A stretch of 64,000 bases of DNA from Halobaculum gomorrense (lineage in GTDB: Archaea; Halobacteriota; Halobacteria; Halobacteriales; Haloferacaceae), in NCBI RefSeq assembly GCF_900129775.1, contig NZ_FQWV01000003.1, positions 124,001 to 188,000 on the forward strand, in the 5' to 3' direction. Below, piece after piece: positions 8,138 to 15,385 of the stretch (position 1 is the first letter of the stretch; the number at the start of each line of letters is the position of its first letter). The notes beneath the pieces were generated by a model. The model had not been told where the DNA came from. It saw nothing but the letters and a program-made list of their open reading frames with translations, and searched no databases. Made by a program: the position numbers and the translations under genes.

Positions 8138-9388
8138 CTACTGCTCGATCTGGGAACGCCACGCGGCTGGAAGTTGAGTGTAGACGACTGCATTGTCAAC
8201 GAGCACGTCCGCTGGGACGTACTCGTCGGGTGCATAGACGGTGTCAGTTCCGAGCGCGAATTCGACGGTCGGGATGCTCGTATTCCGGAGTTTCTTCGCG
8301 TCACCGCCGCCGGTAGCACTCCGGCGGTAGACACGCGTATCCGTGACAGCCGCTGCCGTCGACGCGACAGCCTCGACGAGCGGGCTGTCGGGCGCCTCGG
8401 CAGTGCCGACACTCCAAGAGACATCCATACTCGTGACCCCCTCGCAGTCGGCTATACACTCCCGAATCCCCGCGAGTACGTCGGGAGTGTGGACCCCAGC
8501 TGCCAGCCGCACGTCGACCTCAGCACGGGCAGACTGCGGGACGCTATTGATCGCGTCACCACCTTCCAAGATGCCGAGATTGATCGAGGGGTACCAGAAC
8601 AGTTCGCGAGCGACGTCCTCGCCCATCGATGGGGCGTAATACTCGACCGATTCCTCGATGATCGGAACTACGTCGGCGGCGATCTCGAGTCGCTCAGAGC
8701 TGAACCGTTCACGCATGGTCTCGACCGCATCGTACAGTCGGTCGATCGCATTCACGCCGAGTGGTGGGCGTGAGCCGTGGGCGCTCACACCGTTCGCTTC
8801 GAGTGTCAACCAGATGCTCCCACGATCGGCGACCGTCACTGAGTACCTCTCCGCCTCGCAGGTCGGTTCACCGATCACGCACGCGTCCGCGTCGAGCTGG
8901 CCGTCCGCCAGCAGCGCTGGCAGCCCGGCGTCACCGCCCACTTCCTCGTCGCTGACGAACGCGAACAGGAGATCGACGGGCGGATCTGCGTCGGTAGCGG
9001 CAAAGGCCTGGATCGCGAACAGTATCGACGCCACGGCACCCTTCATGTCGGTCGCGCCACGGCCGTAGACGCCGTCATCGATGTGTTCGCCGAGAGGATC
9101 ATGCGTCCACTCGTCAGCATCGAACGGCACCGTGTCGAGATGGCCGTTGTACAACAGCGTCTGGTCCGCCTGGCCTGGAACCCGTACGAGAAGGTTCGGT
9201 TTCGCCGGATCGGCCACGGCACGCTCGACGTCGACTGAAAGTGGTTCGAGGAATCGCTCGATTTCGGTGACGATCTCGCGGGTGTCGCCCGGCGGATTTG
9301 CCGTGTCGATTGCGAGCAGGTCGAGGCCGAACGAGATCAGATCTTCACGGTGTGCCCGGACATACTCGGCGGGAGTTCTGTTGCTCAT
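8138..9388 (-). CDS. M20-family metallopeptidase / deacylase
   Basis: A 416-residue ArgE/DapE/ACY1/CPG2-type amidohydrolase. The dizinc motifs are present: HLDTVP (His83), GATDMKGA (Asp114), SDEEVGG (Glu148-149) and IGEPT. A dimerisation domain lies at about 185-300 (SAHGSRPPLGVNAID). Such enzymes cleave N-acyl amino acids or dipeptides. It is distinct from the dapE of the lysine operon at 48641. Its ATG overlaps the stop of a CoA-disulfide-reductase remnant (TGA within TCAT on the plus strand), so it was probably once the second gene of that transcript. The substrate cannot be told from sequence. Confidence 0.85.
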   Translation of the reverse strand: MSNRTPAEYVRAHREDLISFGLDLLAIDTANPPGDTREIVTEIERFLEPLSVDVERAVADPAKPNLLVRVPGQADQTLLYNGHLDTVPFDADEWTHDPLGEHIDDGVYGRGATDMKGAVASILFAIQAFAATDADPPVDLLFAFVSDEEVGGDAGLPALLADGQLDADACVIGEPTCEAERYSVTVADRGSIWLTLEANGVSAHGSRPPLGVNAIDRLYDAVETMRERFSSERLEIAADVVPIIEESVEYYAPSMGEDVARELFWYPSINLGILEGGDAINSVPQSARAEVDVRLAAGVHTPDVLAGIRECIADCEGVTSMDVSWSVGTAEAPDSPLVEAVASTAAAVTDTRVYRRSATGGGDAKKLRNTSIPTVEFALGTDTVYAPDEYVPADVLVDNAVVYTQLPAAWRSQIEQ

Positions 9389-9495
9389 TCGCTAGCCAAC
9401 TCCCCCTCGAGGACGTTCGTCGCTGTGAGAATCGGGTCCCAGACGGGGCTGAACGGCGGCGCGTATGCCAGATCAGCGTCCCGGAGTTCAGTCAT
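9385..9495 (-). pseudogene. C-terminal remnant of CoA-disulfide reductase / NADH oxidase family
   Basis: Thirty-six codons read MTELRDADLAYAPPFSPVWD then PILTATNVLEGELASE and stop. DxDLAYAPPFSPVWDP is the highly conserved tail of the FAD-dependent CoA-disulfide reductase/Nox family, whose full length is about 450 residues. Nothing upstream on the minus strand continues the FAD or NAD domains, so this is a truncated relic. Its TGA overlaps the ATG of the M20 gene. These enzymes occur next to TusA, DsrE and rhodanese genes in sulfur clusters, so the island probably once carried the whole gene. Confidence 0.7.
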
Positions 9496-9882
9496 GAGAG
9501 GTGGACAGCGACAGCCGCACGTGGCGGTCGTTCGACTGGCGCCCATGCGCATCAGCAGGCCCGATCATCATCGATTCACGCGTGCGCTTCGACCACAGAG
9601 CGAAGTTTGGCTTCGTCCTGCATTCCGACGAGTCGTTCCGCTAGCTGGCCGTCATCGAACAAAACAAGCGTCGGAACGCCCCGGACACCGTACTCGGCGG
9701 CGAGTTGCTGATTCGTGTCGATATCGATTTTCGCCACGGTCGCACTAGTCTCGGCCGCAATCGTTTCGACGACGGGAGCGAGCATCTGGCACGGGCCACA
9801 CCAGTCGGCATAGAAGTTGGCTAGCACGAGGTCGTACTCGGCGACAGTGTCGGATAGCTCAGCGTCGCCGTTAATATAAATA

Positions 9883-9890
9883 GATTCAGG
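9883..9890. repeat. Target-site duplication, copy 1 (GATTCAGG)
   Basis: GATTCAGG directly flanks the left end of the 190-bp element. An identical copy flanks its right end at 10081-10088. Eight base pairs is typical of IS6 and IS1595-type insertions. Confidence 0.85.
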
Positions 9891-10080
9891 GGCTTTGGTG
9901 AATCGCCGGACTGCATTGGGTTCAGCTGTTGAACGTGTAGTGTGATGGCCCCAGATGAGTGCCGATTGGAATCGGTATGAGCGTAACTACCGTTGAGATC
10001 AACCTGAAGAGGAATTTCACCGTAATCTCACCCATCTCAAAACACCCAATCCGGGCGCCTTCTAGCGATTCACCAGAGCC
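9891..10080. mobile_element. 190-bp MITE with 16-bp terminal inverted repeats
   Basis: The left end GGCTTTGGTGAATCGC (9891-9906) and right end GCGATTCACCAGAGCC (10065-10080) are inverted repeats matching at 15 of 16 positions. Identical 8-bp direct repeats GATTCAGG flank both ends. The 158-bp interior has no convincing gene. The element sits inside a thioredoxin coding region, and its removal restores the frame. The ends start GGCTYTGGTG, which with the 8-bp duplication suggests mobilisation by an IS6-like or ISH4/IS1595-like transposase; that family assignment is inference. Confidence 0.85.
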
Positions 10081-10088
10081 GATTCAGG
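10081..10088. repeat. Target-site duplication, copy 2 (GATTCAGG)
   Basis: The right-hand copy of the 8-bp duplication that flanks the MITE; identical to 9883-9890. Confidence 0.85.
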
Positions 10089-10228
10089 CGGACTCGTTGA
10101 GGCTACCTCCTCGGCACCGCCCGTTTCACCTCGATTGCGAAGCTCCGCCAATTTCTGTCGTCGGATCTCCTCGATATCATCAGCCATTAGGCATCTGTTC
10201 GACCCGGACCGACTTATGTATTTTGTGT

Positions 10229-10242
10229 GTATTGTACAATAC
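10229..10242. promoter_or_regulatory. Perfect palindrome GTATTGTACAATAC
   Basis: A 14-bp perfect palindrome 42 nt upstream of the interrupted thioredoxin ATG (10187). It contains both arms of the CAATAC word found singly upstream of the MBL operon, tusA, the other thioredoxin and the broken HTH gene. It is the best template for the operator of a dimeric regulator. Confidence 0.55.
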
Positions 10243-10272
10243 TAACTCGACAAAGAGCTGAACAACGGGTGT

Positions 10273-10686
10273 CAGAGACTGGACTGCAGCGGCTGGTTCT
10301 CTCGGTCGTTCGAGTCCCGACTACATCGATCTTCGAACTCCTGGATGAGTTGTCCGATGTCCGCATACCAGTCGTTGAGCAATCGCTGCATGTCATGAGC
10401 GACTTCCTCCGGTGTCCGCGGACAATACACGTAGTAGTAGCCACTGATGTGGGTGTTTATTTGCTCCTGTACGACAACGTCGGCCTCGTGAAGCCGGGAA
10501 AGTGAGCGATACGCCGTCGTTCGCTCACTCCAGTTGATCTGCGACGTCGTCGACTGTCAGTCCTCCCTCGGCCTGATGTAGCAGCTGAAAGGCCATCTGA
10601 TCCCGCTCGTTGAGTCAGTGAATACGTCTCAGGAGATCGAGATACTCCAAGTCGCGCTCAAGGTCATCACGCACTGAGGTGGCCAT
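10273..10686 (-). pseudogene. Winged-helix (TrmB/MarR-like) regulator with stop and frameshift
   Basis: From ATG 10686 the frame reads MATSVRDDLERDLEYLDLLR then RIH, meets TGA at 10615-10617, and continues LNERDQMAFQLLHQAEGGLT and VDDVADQLE. The frame is then lost near 10524-10528. The next frame continues ERTTAYRSLSRLHEADVVVQ, then GYYYVYCPRTPEEVAHDMQR and LLNDWYADIGQLIQEFEDRC to TGA at 10273-10275. Joined, this is a complete haloarchaeal winged-helix regulator with a C-terminal helix of the DMQxxLNDWY type. Two independent lesions make it a true pseudogene. It is divergent from DUF302 and preceded by CACAATAC at 10736, so it may have been the local autoregulated repressor. Confidence 0.8.
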
Positions 10687-10735
10687 TGTGTTCGGGAATG
10701 GCGTGGCACAGGGGATTAAAGCTGTTTCTGTATAC

Positions 10736-10743
10736 CACAATAC
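10736..10743. promoter_or_regulatory. CACAATAC element between broken regulator and DUF302
   Basis: ATACCACAATACTA with core CACAATAC lies 50 nt upstream of the broken regulator start (10686) and 106 nt upstream of the DUF302 start (10849). GTATACCACAATAC partly matches the full palindrome at 10229. Confidence 0.4.
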
Positions 10744-10848
10744 TATTTTAGCCGAGAATGTGAAGTAGGCTTCTAATTTCCTGTTGCAGCGTTTTCTTGG
10801 GAGTCTAACCAAAGATATTTTGTCCTATCGACCCAAGATTATACACGA

Positions 10849-11289
10849 ATGACGCTCCCAATCGACCCGAGCCAGATCGACCCTGCTGATATCGGCGAGG
10901 AACAGGCGACCCTCGAGATGAGCCACGAAGATGCCATCGAACACGTCCGCGACGTGTTCACGGACGCCGGCTTCGGCGTTCCCGTGGAGTTCTCGCCCTC
11001 AGAGATGCTCAACGAGAAGGTCGACGCGGGCCGGGACCCCTACTACGTGCTCGGCGCGTGTAATCCCGAGGTCGCAGACCGTGCGCTCGACGCAACCGAC
11101 AACAAACTCGGGGCGCTCATGGCCTGCAACGTCGTCATTTGGGAAGAAGAGCCCAACAAGCAGGTCGTCTATCACGTTTCTATCATGCGGATCGCTCGCC
11201 TCGTCGGGATGGCGCCTGACAACGAGGAGATGGCGGACATCGTCGCCGACACCGGCGAACTCGTCGACGAGGCGTTCGCCAACCTCTAA
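10849..11289 (+). CDS. DUF302 domain protein
   Basis: A 146-residue soluble protein of the DUF302 family. The central part shows FSPSEMLNEKV and then YYVLGACNPEVADRAL, a pattern characteristic of DUF302 in which a Cys (near 70) follows the LGAC turn; ACNVVIWEE follows. The biochemical role of the family is unknown. In archaea it often sits beside sulfur-trafficking genes, methyltransferases and TrmB-type regulators, as here. An AT-rich stretch (AGATTATACACGA, about 10834-10846) precedes the ATG as a core promoter. The downstream methyltransferase overlaps its stop but is frameshifted. Confidence 0.85.
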   Translation: MTLPIDPSQIDPADIGEEQATLEMSHEDAIEHVRDVFTDAGFGVPVEFSPSEMLNEKVDAGRDPYYVLGACNPEVADRALDATDNKLGALMACNVVIWEEEPNKQVVYHVSIMRIARLVGMAPDNEEMADIVADTGELVDEAFANL

Positions 11290-11847
11290 CGGGATACATC
11301 CGTTCGACGCCGACCGCGCAGACAAACCCGAAGATGCACAGCAACGGTACCGCTTTCTCTCCGCGGAGGAGTTGCTCTGGGCGCTGTCACCAGATGGCGA
11401 CGAAACAGTAGCCGATTTTGATAGTGGGACCGGATTCTATACCGACGATGTCGCGCCGGCTGTCGACCACGTGTACGCCGTCGACATCCAGGACGCGATG
11501 CACGACTACTATCGCAAGAAAGGCGCCCCCACAACGTCGACCTCGTGACGAGCGGCGTCGATGACTTGCCATTCGCAGCCGACAGTCTCGACGCAGTATT
11601 CTCGACGATGTTTTACCACGAGTTCGCTGGGGAGGAGGCATTAGACGAGATCACTCGGATGCTGGCGGACGCCGGTCGGTTGATCATCGCCGACTGGGCG
11701 GCAACGGGGAGTGGAGACCACGGGCCTCCGCTTGCTGAACGATTCAGTGGTACGGAAACGGCGAACGACCTCCGTGACGCTGGATTTCACATCGAGCACA
11801 CTGCCGTCCGGCCGGGGACGTTCCTCCTGATTGGCGAGCTCAGATAG
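11288..11847 (+). pseudogene. Class I SAM methyltransferase with frameshift, start lost
   Basis: The first part reads GIHPFDADRADKPEDAQQRY, then SAEELLWALSPDGDETVADF and SGTGFYTDDVAPAV, the glycine-rich SAM loop in slightly altered form. The frame breaks at a CCCCC run (11526-11530); adding one C gives GAPHNVDLVTSGVDDLPF and continues to LLIGELR and TAG at 11845-11847. No ATG begins the first frame; the codon before GIHPF is AAC, overlapping the DUF302 stop. The gene is therefore doubly damaged unless the C-run is a sequence error. It probably acted with DUF302. Confidence 0.75.
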
Positions 11848-11866
11848 GAGATTACGCCCGTGTTCG

Positions 11867-12517
11867 TTACGCCCGTTTTCGAAGGATTCCTCGTACGAAC
11901 GGCCGGATCGGTGGTACGCCGAGATGCAGACGTTCGACCTCGACGATATCGAATGCAGGCTCAGCTGCGAATCGCGACGCGGTTTGCCGCGTCAGATGAC
12001 AGCCCCCGGCTAGCCGTTTCCAAAGTGGTGCGAGCACCGTCTGCAGGCGCCCACGCCAGCCATCATCGGCGACGTGTTCGAAGAATCGGAACTCGCCGCC
12101 CGGCTTGAGTACCCGTGACACCTCACGCAACGCAGTCTCGACGTCGGGGATCGTACAGAATACCATCGATGCAATAACGACGTCAAACGTGTTATCGGGA
12201 TATGGAAGCGACTCGGCTGGTGAGTCGTCGATGGAGACATTTAAGCAGTGAGTTCGTACCTGCTCCTCGGCCTGTCGCCGCATATGTGGGTCCGGTTCGA
12301 TAGCGTGAAACGTCGTCACTTCGCTCTCGACAGCCGCAACGTATGGAAACATCGCGCCGGTACCAGATCCGAGGTCAAGGACAGCACCCTCGAGATCGGC
12401 TACGAGATACTCACGGTGAGGGCGCAACAGAGTTCGTTCGATAAGCGCCGTCGCAGGATCATAGACCGCCGCAAAGAACGGATGCGGCGGTTCCTGGCTA
12501 CTCGCGTCTGTGGTCAT
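11867..12517 (-). CDS. Class I SAM-dependent methyltransferase
   Basis: A 216-residue methyltransferase with motif I VLDLGSGTGAMFPYVA (about 46-61), acidic motif II region FHAIEPDPHM, motif VVIASMVFCTIPDVE and post-motif LKPGGEFRFFEHV. The overall pattern matches UbiE/phosphatidylethanolamine-methyltransferase-like small-molecule methyltransferases. The DUF302-associated methyltransferase is convergent with it. A substrate cannot be assigned; a thiol, sulfide or arsenite role is possible given the neighbours, but the Cys pattern of ArsM is absent. The reading frame is intact. Confidence 0.85.
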   Translation of the reverse strand: MTTDASSQEPPHPFFAAVYDPATALIERTLLRPHREYLVADLEGAVLDLGSGTGAMFPYVAAVESEVTTFHAIEPDPHMRRQAEEQVRTHCLNVSIDDSPAESLPYPDNTFDVVIASMVFCTIPDVETALREVSRVLKPGGEFRFFEHVADDGWRGRLQTVLAPLWKRLAGGCHLTRQTASRFAAEPAFDIVEVERLHLGVPPIRPFVRGILRKRA

Positions 12518-12540
12518 AACCGTACGAACTGGGCACCAGT

Positions 12541-12927
12541 AGAAAACACCCGCATCTTGAAGGCCCCGTGGTTGCTCTCGGCCGAATTCGATCTCCAGGC
12601 GTACAGCGTCGAGGACATCTTCGCAGAAAAGCTCCGGGCGATCTACCAGTGCGGGGCCGCCCGTGACTACTACGACCGCTATCCGCTGCTCGACACCGAT
12701 TCGGTCACGACCACCGTTGCCGAGTGGGGCCTGCCTTCGACGCGACGTGCAAACACGATGGGCTCACCGTTGATCTGAACGGCGGGCCCCCGGACGAGCA
12801 ACAGGAAACGGTCCGGCACCAGTGGGAAACCACGCTGCCGGACCTGACCGGTGATCCGCCGGCGTTCGGGGTGGGCTGGGAACAGCTGAACACAGCAATC
12901 TCCCAACAAGGTTCGTCGTGCGGCTAA
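12541..12927 (+). pseudogene. AbiEii-like nucleotidyltransferase toxin remnant
   Basis: The first frame reads SAEFDLQAYSVEDIFAEKLR then AIYQCGAARDYYDRYPLL, the conserved C-terminal half of AbiEii/AbiGii toxins (EExxAEKLRAL...RDxYDLY). The frame shifts near 12715-12726 and continues AFDATCKHDGLTVDLNGG and RHQWETTLPDLTGDPPAFG to the stop at 12927. The catalytic nucleotidyltransferase N-terminus is absent and no antitoxin gene is visible. This is a dead tail of a type IV toxin-antitoxin or abortive-infection gene, marking past mobile DNA here. Confidence 0.7.
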
Positions 12928-12983
12928 TATCGGTGTCGATAACCGACGGGTACCACACACATATTCGAGAGATGTAACCCTGT

Positions 12984-13028
12984 ATAGAAGGCACGTATCA
13001 ATTCCATCCTCCGAGGTTGTGGACGGAA
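12984..13028 (+). repeat. 45-bp direct repeat, copy 1
   Basis: It starts ATAGAAGGCACG and ends GAGGTTGTGGACGGAA. It matches copy 2 at 13206-13250 in 43 of 45 positions. Start-to-start spacing is 222 bp. Confidence 0.85.
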
Positions 13029-13205
13029 TCAGAGTTTCGGAGTTTGGGATCTGATGCGTGTCTTATTTTCACGATGTTTACGAACGGATAGGCTTTCGTC
13101 TGGCGAGTAAGAGACGGTCGTGGAGTATGTCGATCAAAAAGTTTTCTGAGTGATAGAAGTATAGAAGCGCAAGACAGCTCCTGTTTCATGGGCTCTTCGA
13201 AAGAA

Positions 13206-13250
13206 TAGAAGGCACGCATCAAATCCATCCTCCGAGGTTGTGGACGGAAC
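13206..13250 (+). repeat. 45-bp direct repeat, copy 2
   Basis: The second copy of the repeat at 12984-13028; it differs at two positions (T to C and T to A). Just upstream, TAGAAGTATAGAAG echoes its first bases. Confidence 0.85.
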
Positions 13251-13374
13251 TGAGACAACAGCGGGGGTAGCTGAAGTGAGACACGAAGCCCACTCCTCAG
13301 CGAGCGCAGACCGAACGGTAAGCCCGAGCAGGGAGGGACACAGCGTTCAAAAAAGCTTCGCTCGCGTGCGAGAC

Positions 13375-14205
13375 TCAGGCGTTCTCGGTTTTGGGGTCGT
13401 TCACAGACAGCAATCCCGTCGCCATCAGTCGTCGGGTGATCGCGACGATCCCGTTGTCGAATCCGCCGCCAAAGACACCTTGTTCGTGCTCACGACCGTC
13501 CACCCTCGTCTCGGTGAACGAACTCACCAAGATTGTCTCACGGTCGGTCAGTAACAGCCGACTGATCTCGGTGTCGTCGCCCGGAAGCGGTGACCGGTTC
13601 AACCACTCCAATCCCGACACGAACACCTCGGTGTTCGGGAGGGCATCCTGAACCGCGGTCTGAAGCTCCTCGTCGACCGTCCCGATGATGACGTTCACAG
13701 ATCGTTCCTGGGCCGACTGCAACAGTTCGATCAACTGGTCGGTGAAAATACCCTCGTGCCCGATCACGAGGATCACCTCTTCGGTCGATCCTTCGATCAA
13801 CTGGCGTGTCCTGCTCGTAATACCTTGATCTCCGGAGATGGACCACACCTCGTGGGTGGTTTCTGTTTGTTCCCCCTCATTAGCCGGTTCGAGCCCGCTC
13901 AGGCTGTTCCGAAGGGACTCCGTCCGTTCGACGTACTCCGACCGGAGCGTGTTGACGGCCTCGTCGATGGAGACCGCTCGAAATACCTGTGGGTTCGAAT
14001 GCTGCGTCTCCACCAGTCCTTTCGATTCTAATACGCGGATCGCGTCGTAGACGCGCGTTCGGGGCACCTCGGACGTCTCGCTGATGTCTTTGGCCGTCCC
14101 GTGCTGGCGCCGTGCAAGCGCGACGAACGACTTGGCCTCGTACTCTTTGAGCCCAAGCTCTTGCAGCAGTTCGATCGCTTGGCTTTGTTTTGAAATATCG
14201 TTCAT
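13375..14205 (-). CDS. TrmB-family transcriptional regulator
   Basis: A 276-residue regulator. The N-terminal winged helix (about 10-75) reads LLQELGLKEYEAKSFVAL, then TAKDISETSEVPRTRVYDAI, the TrmB signature. The rest (about 110-270) is the phospholipase-D-like TrmB regulatory domain (EEVILVIGHEGIFTDQLIEL). TrmB proteins bind sugars or other small effectors. The ATG at 14205 is chosen because the winged helix begins right after it; the extension to 14355 is not family-like. It lies head to head with a paralogous, stop-containing TrmB gene at 14441. A CACAATACTT word lies in the gap. The target genes are not evident. Confidence 0.88.
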   Translation of the reverse strand: MNDISKQSQAIELLQELGLKEYEAKSFVALARRQHGTAKDISETSEVPRTRVYDAIRVLESKGLVETQHSNPQVFRAVSIDEAVNTLRSEYVERTESLRNSLSGLEPANEGEQTETTHEVWSISGDQGITSRTRQLIEGSTEEVILVIGHEGIFTDQLIELLQSAQERSVNVIIGTVDEELQTAVQDALPNTEVFVSGLEWLNRSPLPGDDTEISRLLLTDRETILVSSFTETRVDGREHEQGVFGGGFDNGIVAITRRLMATGLLSVNDPKTENA

Positions 14206-14364
14206 GGTCCCAACCTCGACTGCTACCGTTCCGCTCGTCCTCTTGGTGTTTAGTACGTCGCACCGAACGATACCAGTGTCACTCGAATCATCACAGAAGT
14301 ATACGTATTCAGGGGTCCTCGGGGCCCTCAAAATCGGTGCTATTCGGACGTTCACTCACTTAAT

Positions 14365-14374
14365 CACAATACTT
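14365..14374. promoter_or_regulatory. CACAATACTT element between two TrmB-type genes
   Basis: It shares the CACAATAC core with the sulfur-gene sites. It lies 160 nt from the TrmB start at 14205 and 67 nt from the start of the broken paralogue at 14441. Confidence 0.3.
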
Positions 14375-14440
14375 CTTTGTGCGGGTAGCACGGAGAGTGG
14401 CGTGTAGTCGCAGAACTGGTCCCAACGGCTCTGTCGCTAC

Positions 14441-15301
14441 ATGTCAAATACCACTACACACGGTGGTTTTCACGAGACCGGTGACGAGTCAATTTCCGAC
14501 GACCCATCCGACCACGCACGATCGACGGCCGTCAAACAGCTCAAAGCGCTCGGCCTCAGTACCTACGCTGCCCGGACGTTCGTCGCATTCGTCAGTCTCG
14601 GCGAGGGAACCACCCAGGACGTGAGTGAAGTCGCCGATGTTCCCTAGACGCGCGTCTACGACGCGGCTGGCGAACTCCACGACCGCGGTCTCGTCGACGT
14701 GAAACAGTCGAGTCCCAAGCGATATTGGGCCATTTCGACGGAGACGGCCGGCCGTTACTTCGAACAGGAATACGACCACCGAGTGACGGTCCTAACAGAC
14801 GCTCTCGATCGGCTTACAACAACGAATCGCGACAGTGAACAGCAGGGCGTCTGGACGGTAACCGGCCGGGACCCCGTGACCGACCGCGTGGTAGATTTCG
14901 TCTCGTCCGCCGACGACGAAGTCGTGTACGTCACTGCCGAGGAGCTCCTGACCGACGAGGTCGTTGACTGTCTCTCGACCGTCAGCGACCGTCGGGTCTC
15001 GATTCAACTCGCGGAGATGTCTCAGTCCGCCGAAGCCCGACTCGAACGGGAGATTCCTGACGCGCAACTGTTCGAATGGCTGTGGGACTGGTCGGATACG
15101 CCTGCCGGTCGCCTCCTCATGGTGGACCAGGAGAAGACGCTCGTGAGCGTCCTCGTCGACGCTAACGGAGCCTATCCACTCGAGCCGCGCGACGAAACCG
15201 CCATCTGGGGTGCGGTTCAGACGAATAGCCTTGTCGTCGTGCTGAAAGGGCTGTACACCTGGCAGCTCGACACCAACCGCGACTCGCACGGTGGGCGGTA
15301 A
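14441..15301 (+). pseudogene. TrmB-family regulator with in-frame amber stop
   Basis: The frame reads from ATG 14441 through KQLKALGLSTYAARTFVAFV and TTQDVSEVADVP, reaches TAG at 14645-14647, and continues TRVYDAAGELHDRGLVDVKQ to the stop at 15299-15301. The intact neighbour reads SEVPRTRVYDAI at this point, so the stop replaces the conserved residue before TRVYD in the recognition-helix region. One base change (for example CAG or CGG to TAG) explains it. The remainder (about 286 residues in all) is otherwise well conserved, so inactivation is recent or the stop is read through. It is a paralogue of the protein at 13375-14205. Confidence 0.8.
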
Positions 15302-15385
15302 CGGCGGTATGGAGATCCACGGTGATGGAGGCTTCAGAGAGGAAGATGGCGGATCGGTTCTGCAGCCTCTCGGACGGATCTGCGA

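Larger units (their letters stand above)
9576..10187 (-). pseudogene. Thioredoxin gene interrupted by a MITE
   Basis: The start (ATG 10187) gives a 41-codon open frame MADDIEEIRRQKLAELRNRG ... SPPESALVNR ending at TAG 10062. The catalytic part (9576 to about 9890) carries FYADWCGPCQML and GVPTLVLF but has no ATG. Removing 9891-10080 plus one copy of the 8-bp repeat GATTCAGG joins the parts in frame as ...STSPPESIYINGDAELSD..., giving a normal 137-residue haloarchaeal thioredoxin with its charged N-terminal extension. As it stands the gene is split. A GTG at 9825-9827 (VLANFYADWCGPC) could in principle give an 83-residue product lacking the first strand and helix, which is unlikely to fold well. 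Confidence 0.85.
12928..13374. other. Gene-free stretch with transposon-like debris
   Basis: No intact gene is seen in these 447 bases. They hold two 45-bp direct repeats (12984 and 13206). Between them a short frame on the plus strand reads DVYERIGFRLASKRRSWSMS then IKKFSE and stops near 13149, which looks like the end of a larger protein, identity unknown. AT-rich composition and repeats suggest remains of a mobile element. Confidence 0.5.

Noticed and set aside
9959-10261. Hundred-codon plus-strand frame over the MITE and the thioredoxin start
   Set aside because: It runs across the MITE and antisense to real thioredoxin codons and has no protein-like character.
12998-13258. Eighty-six-codon minus-strand frame over the 45-bp repeats
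   Set aside because: It begins in one repeat and ends in the other, has no family features, and is probably repeat DNA.
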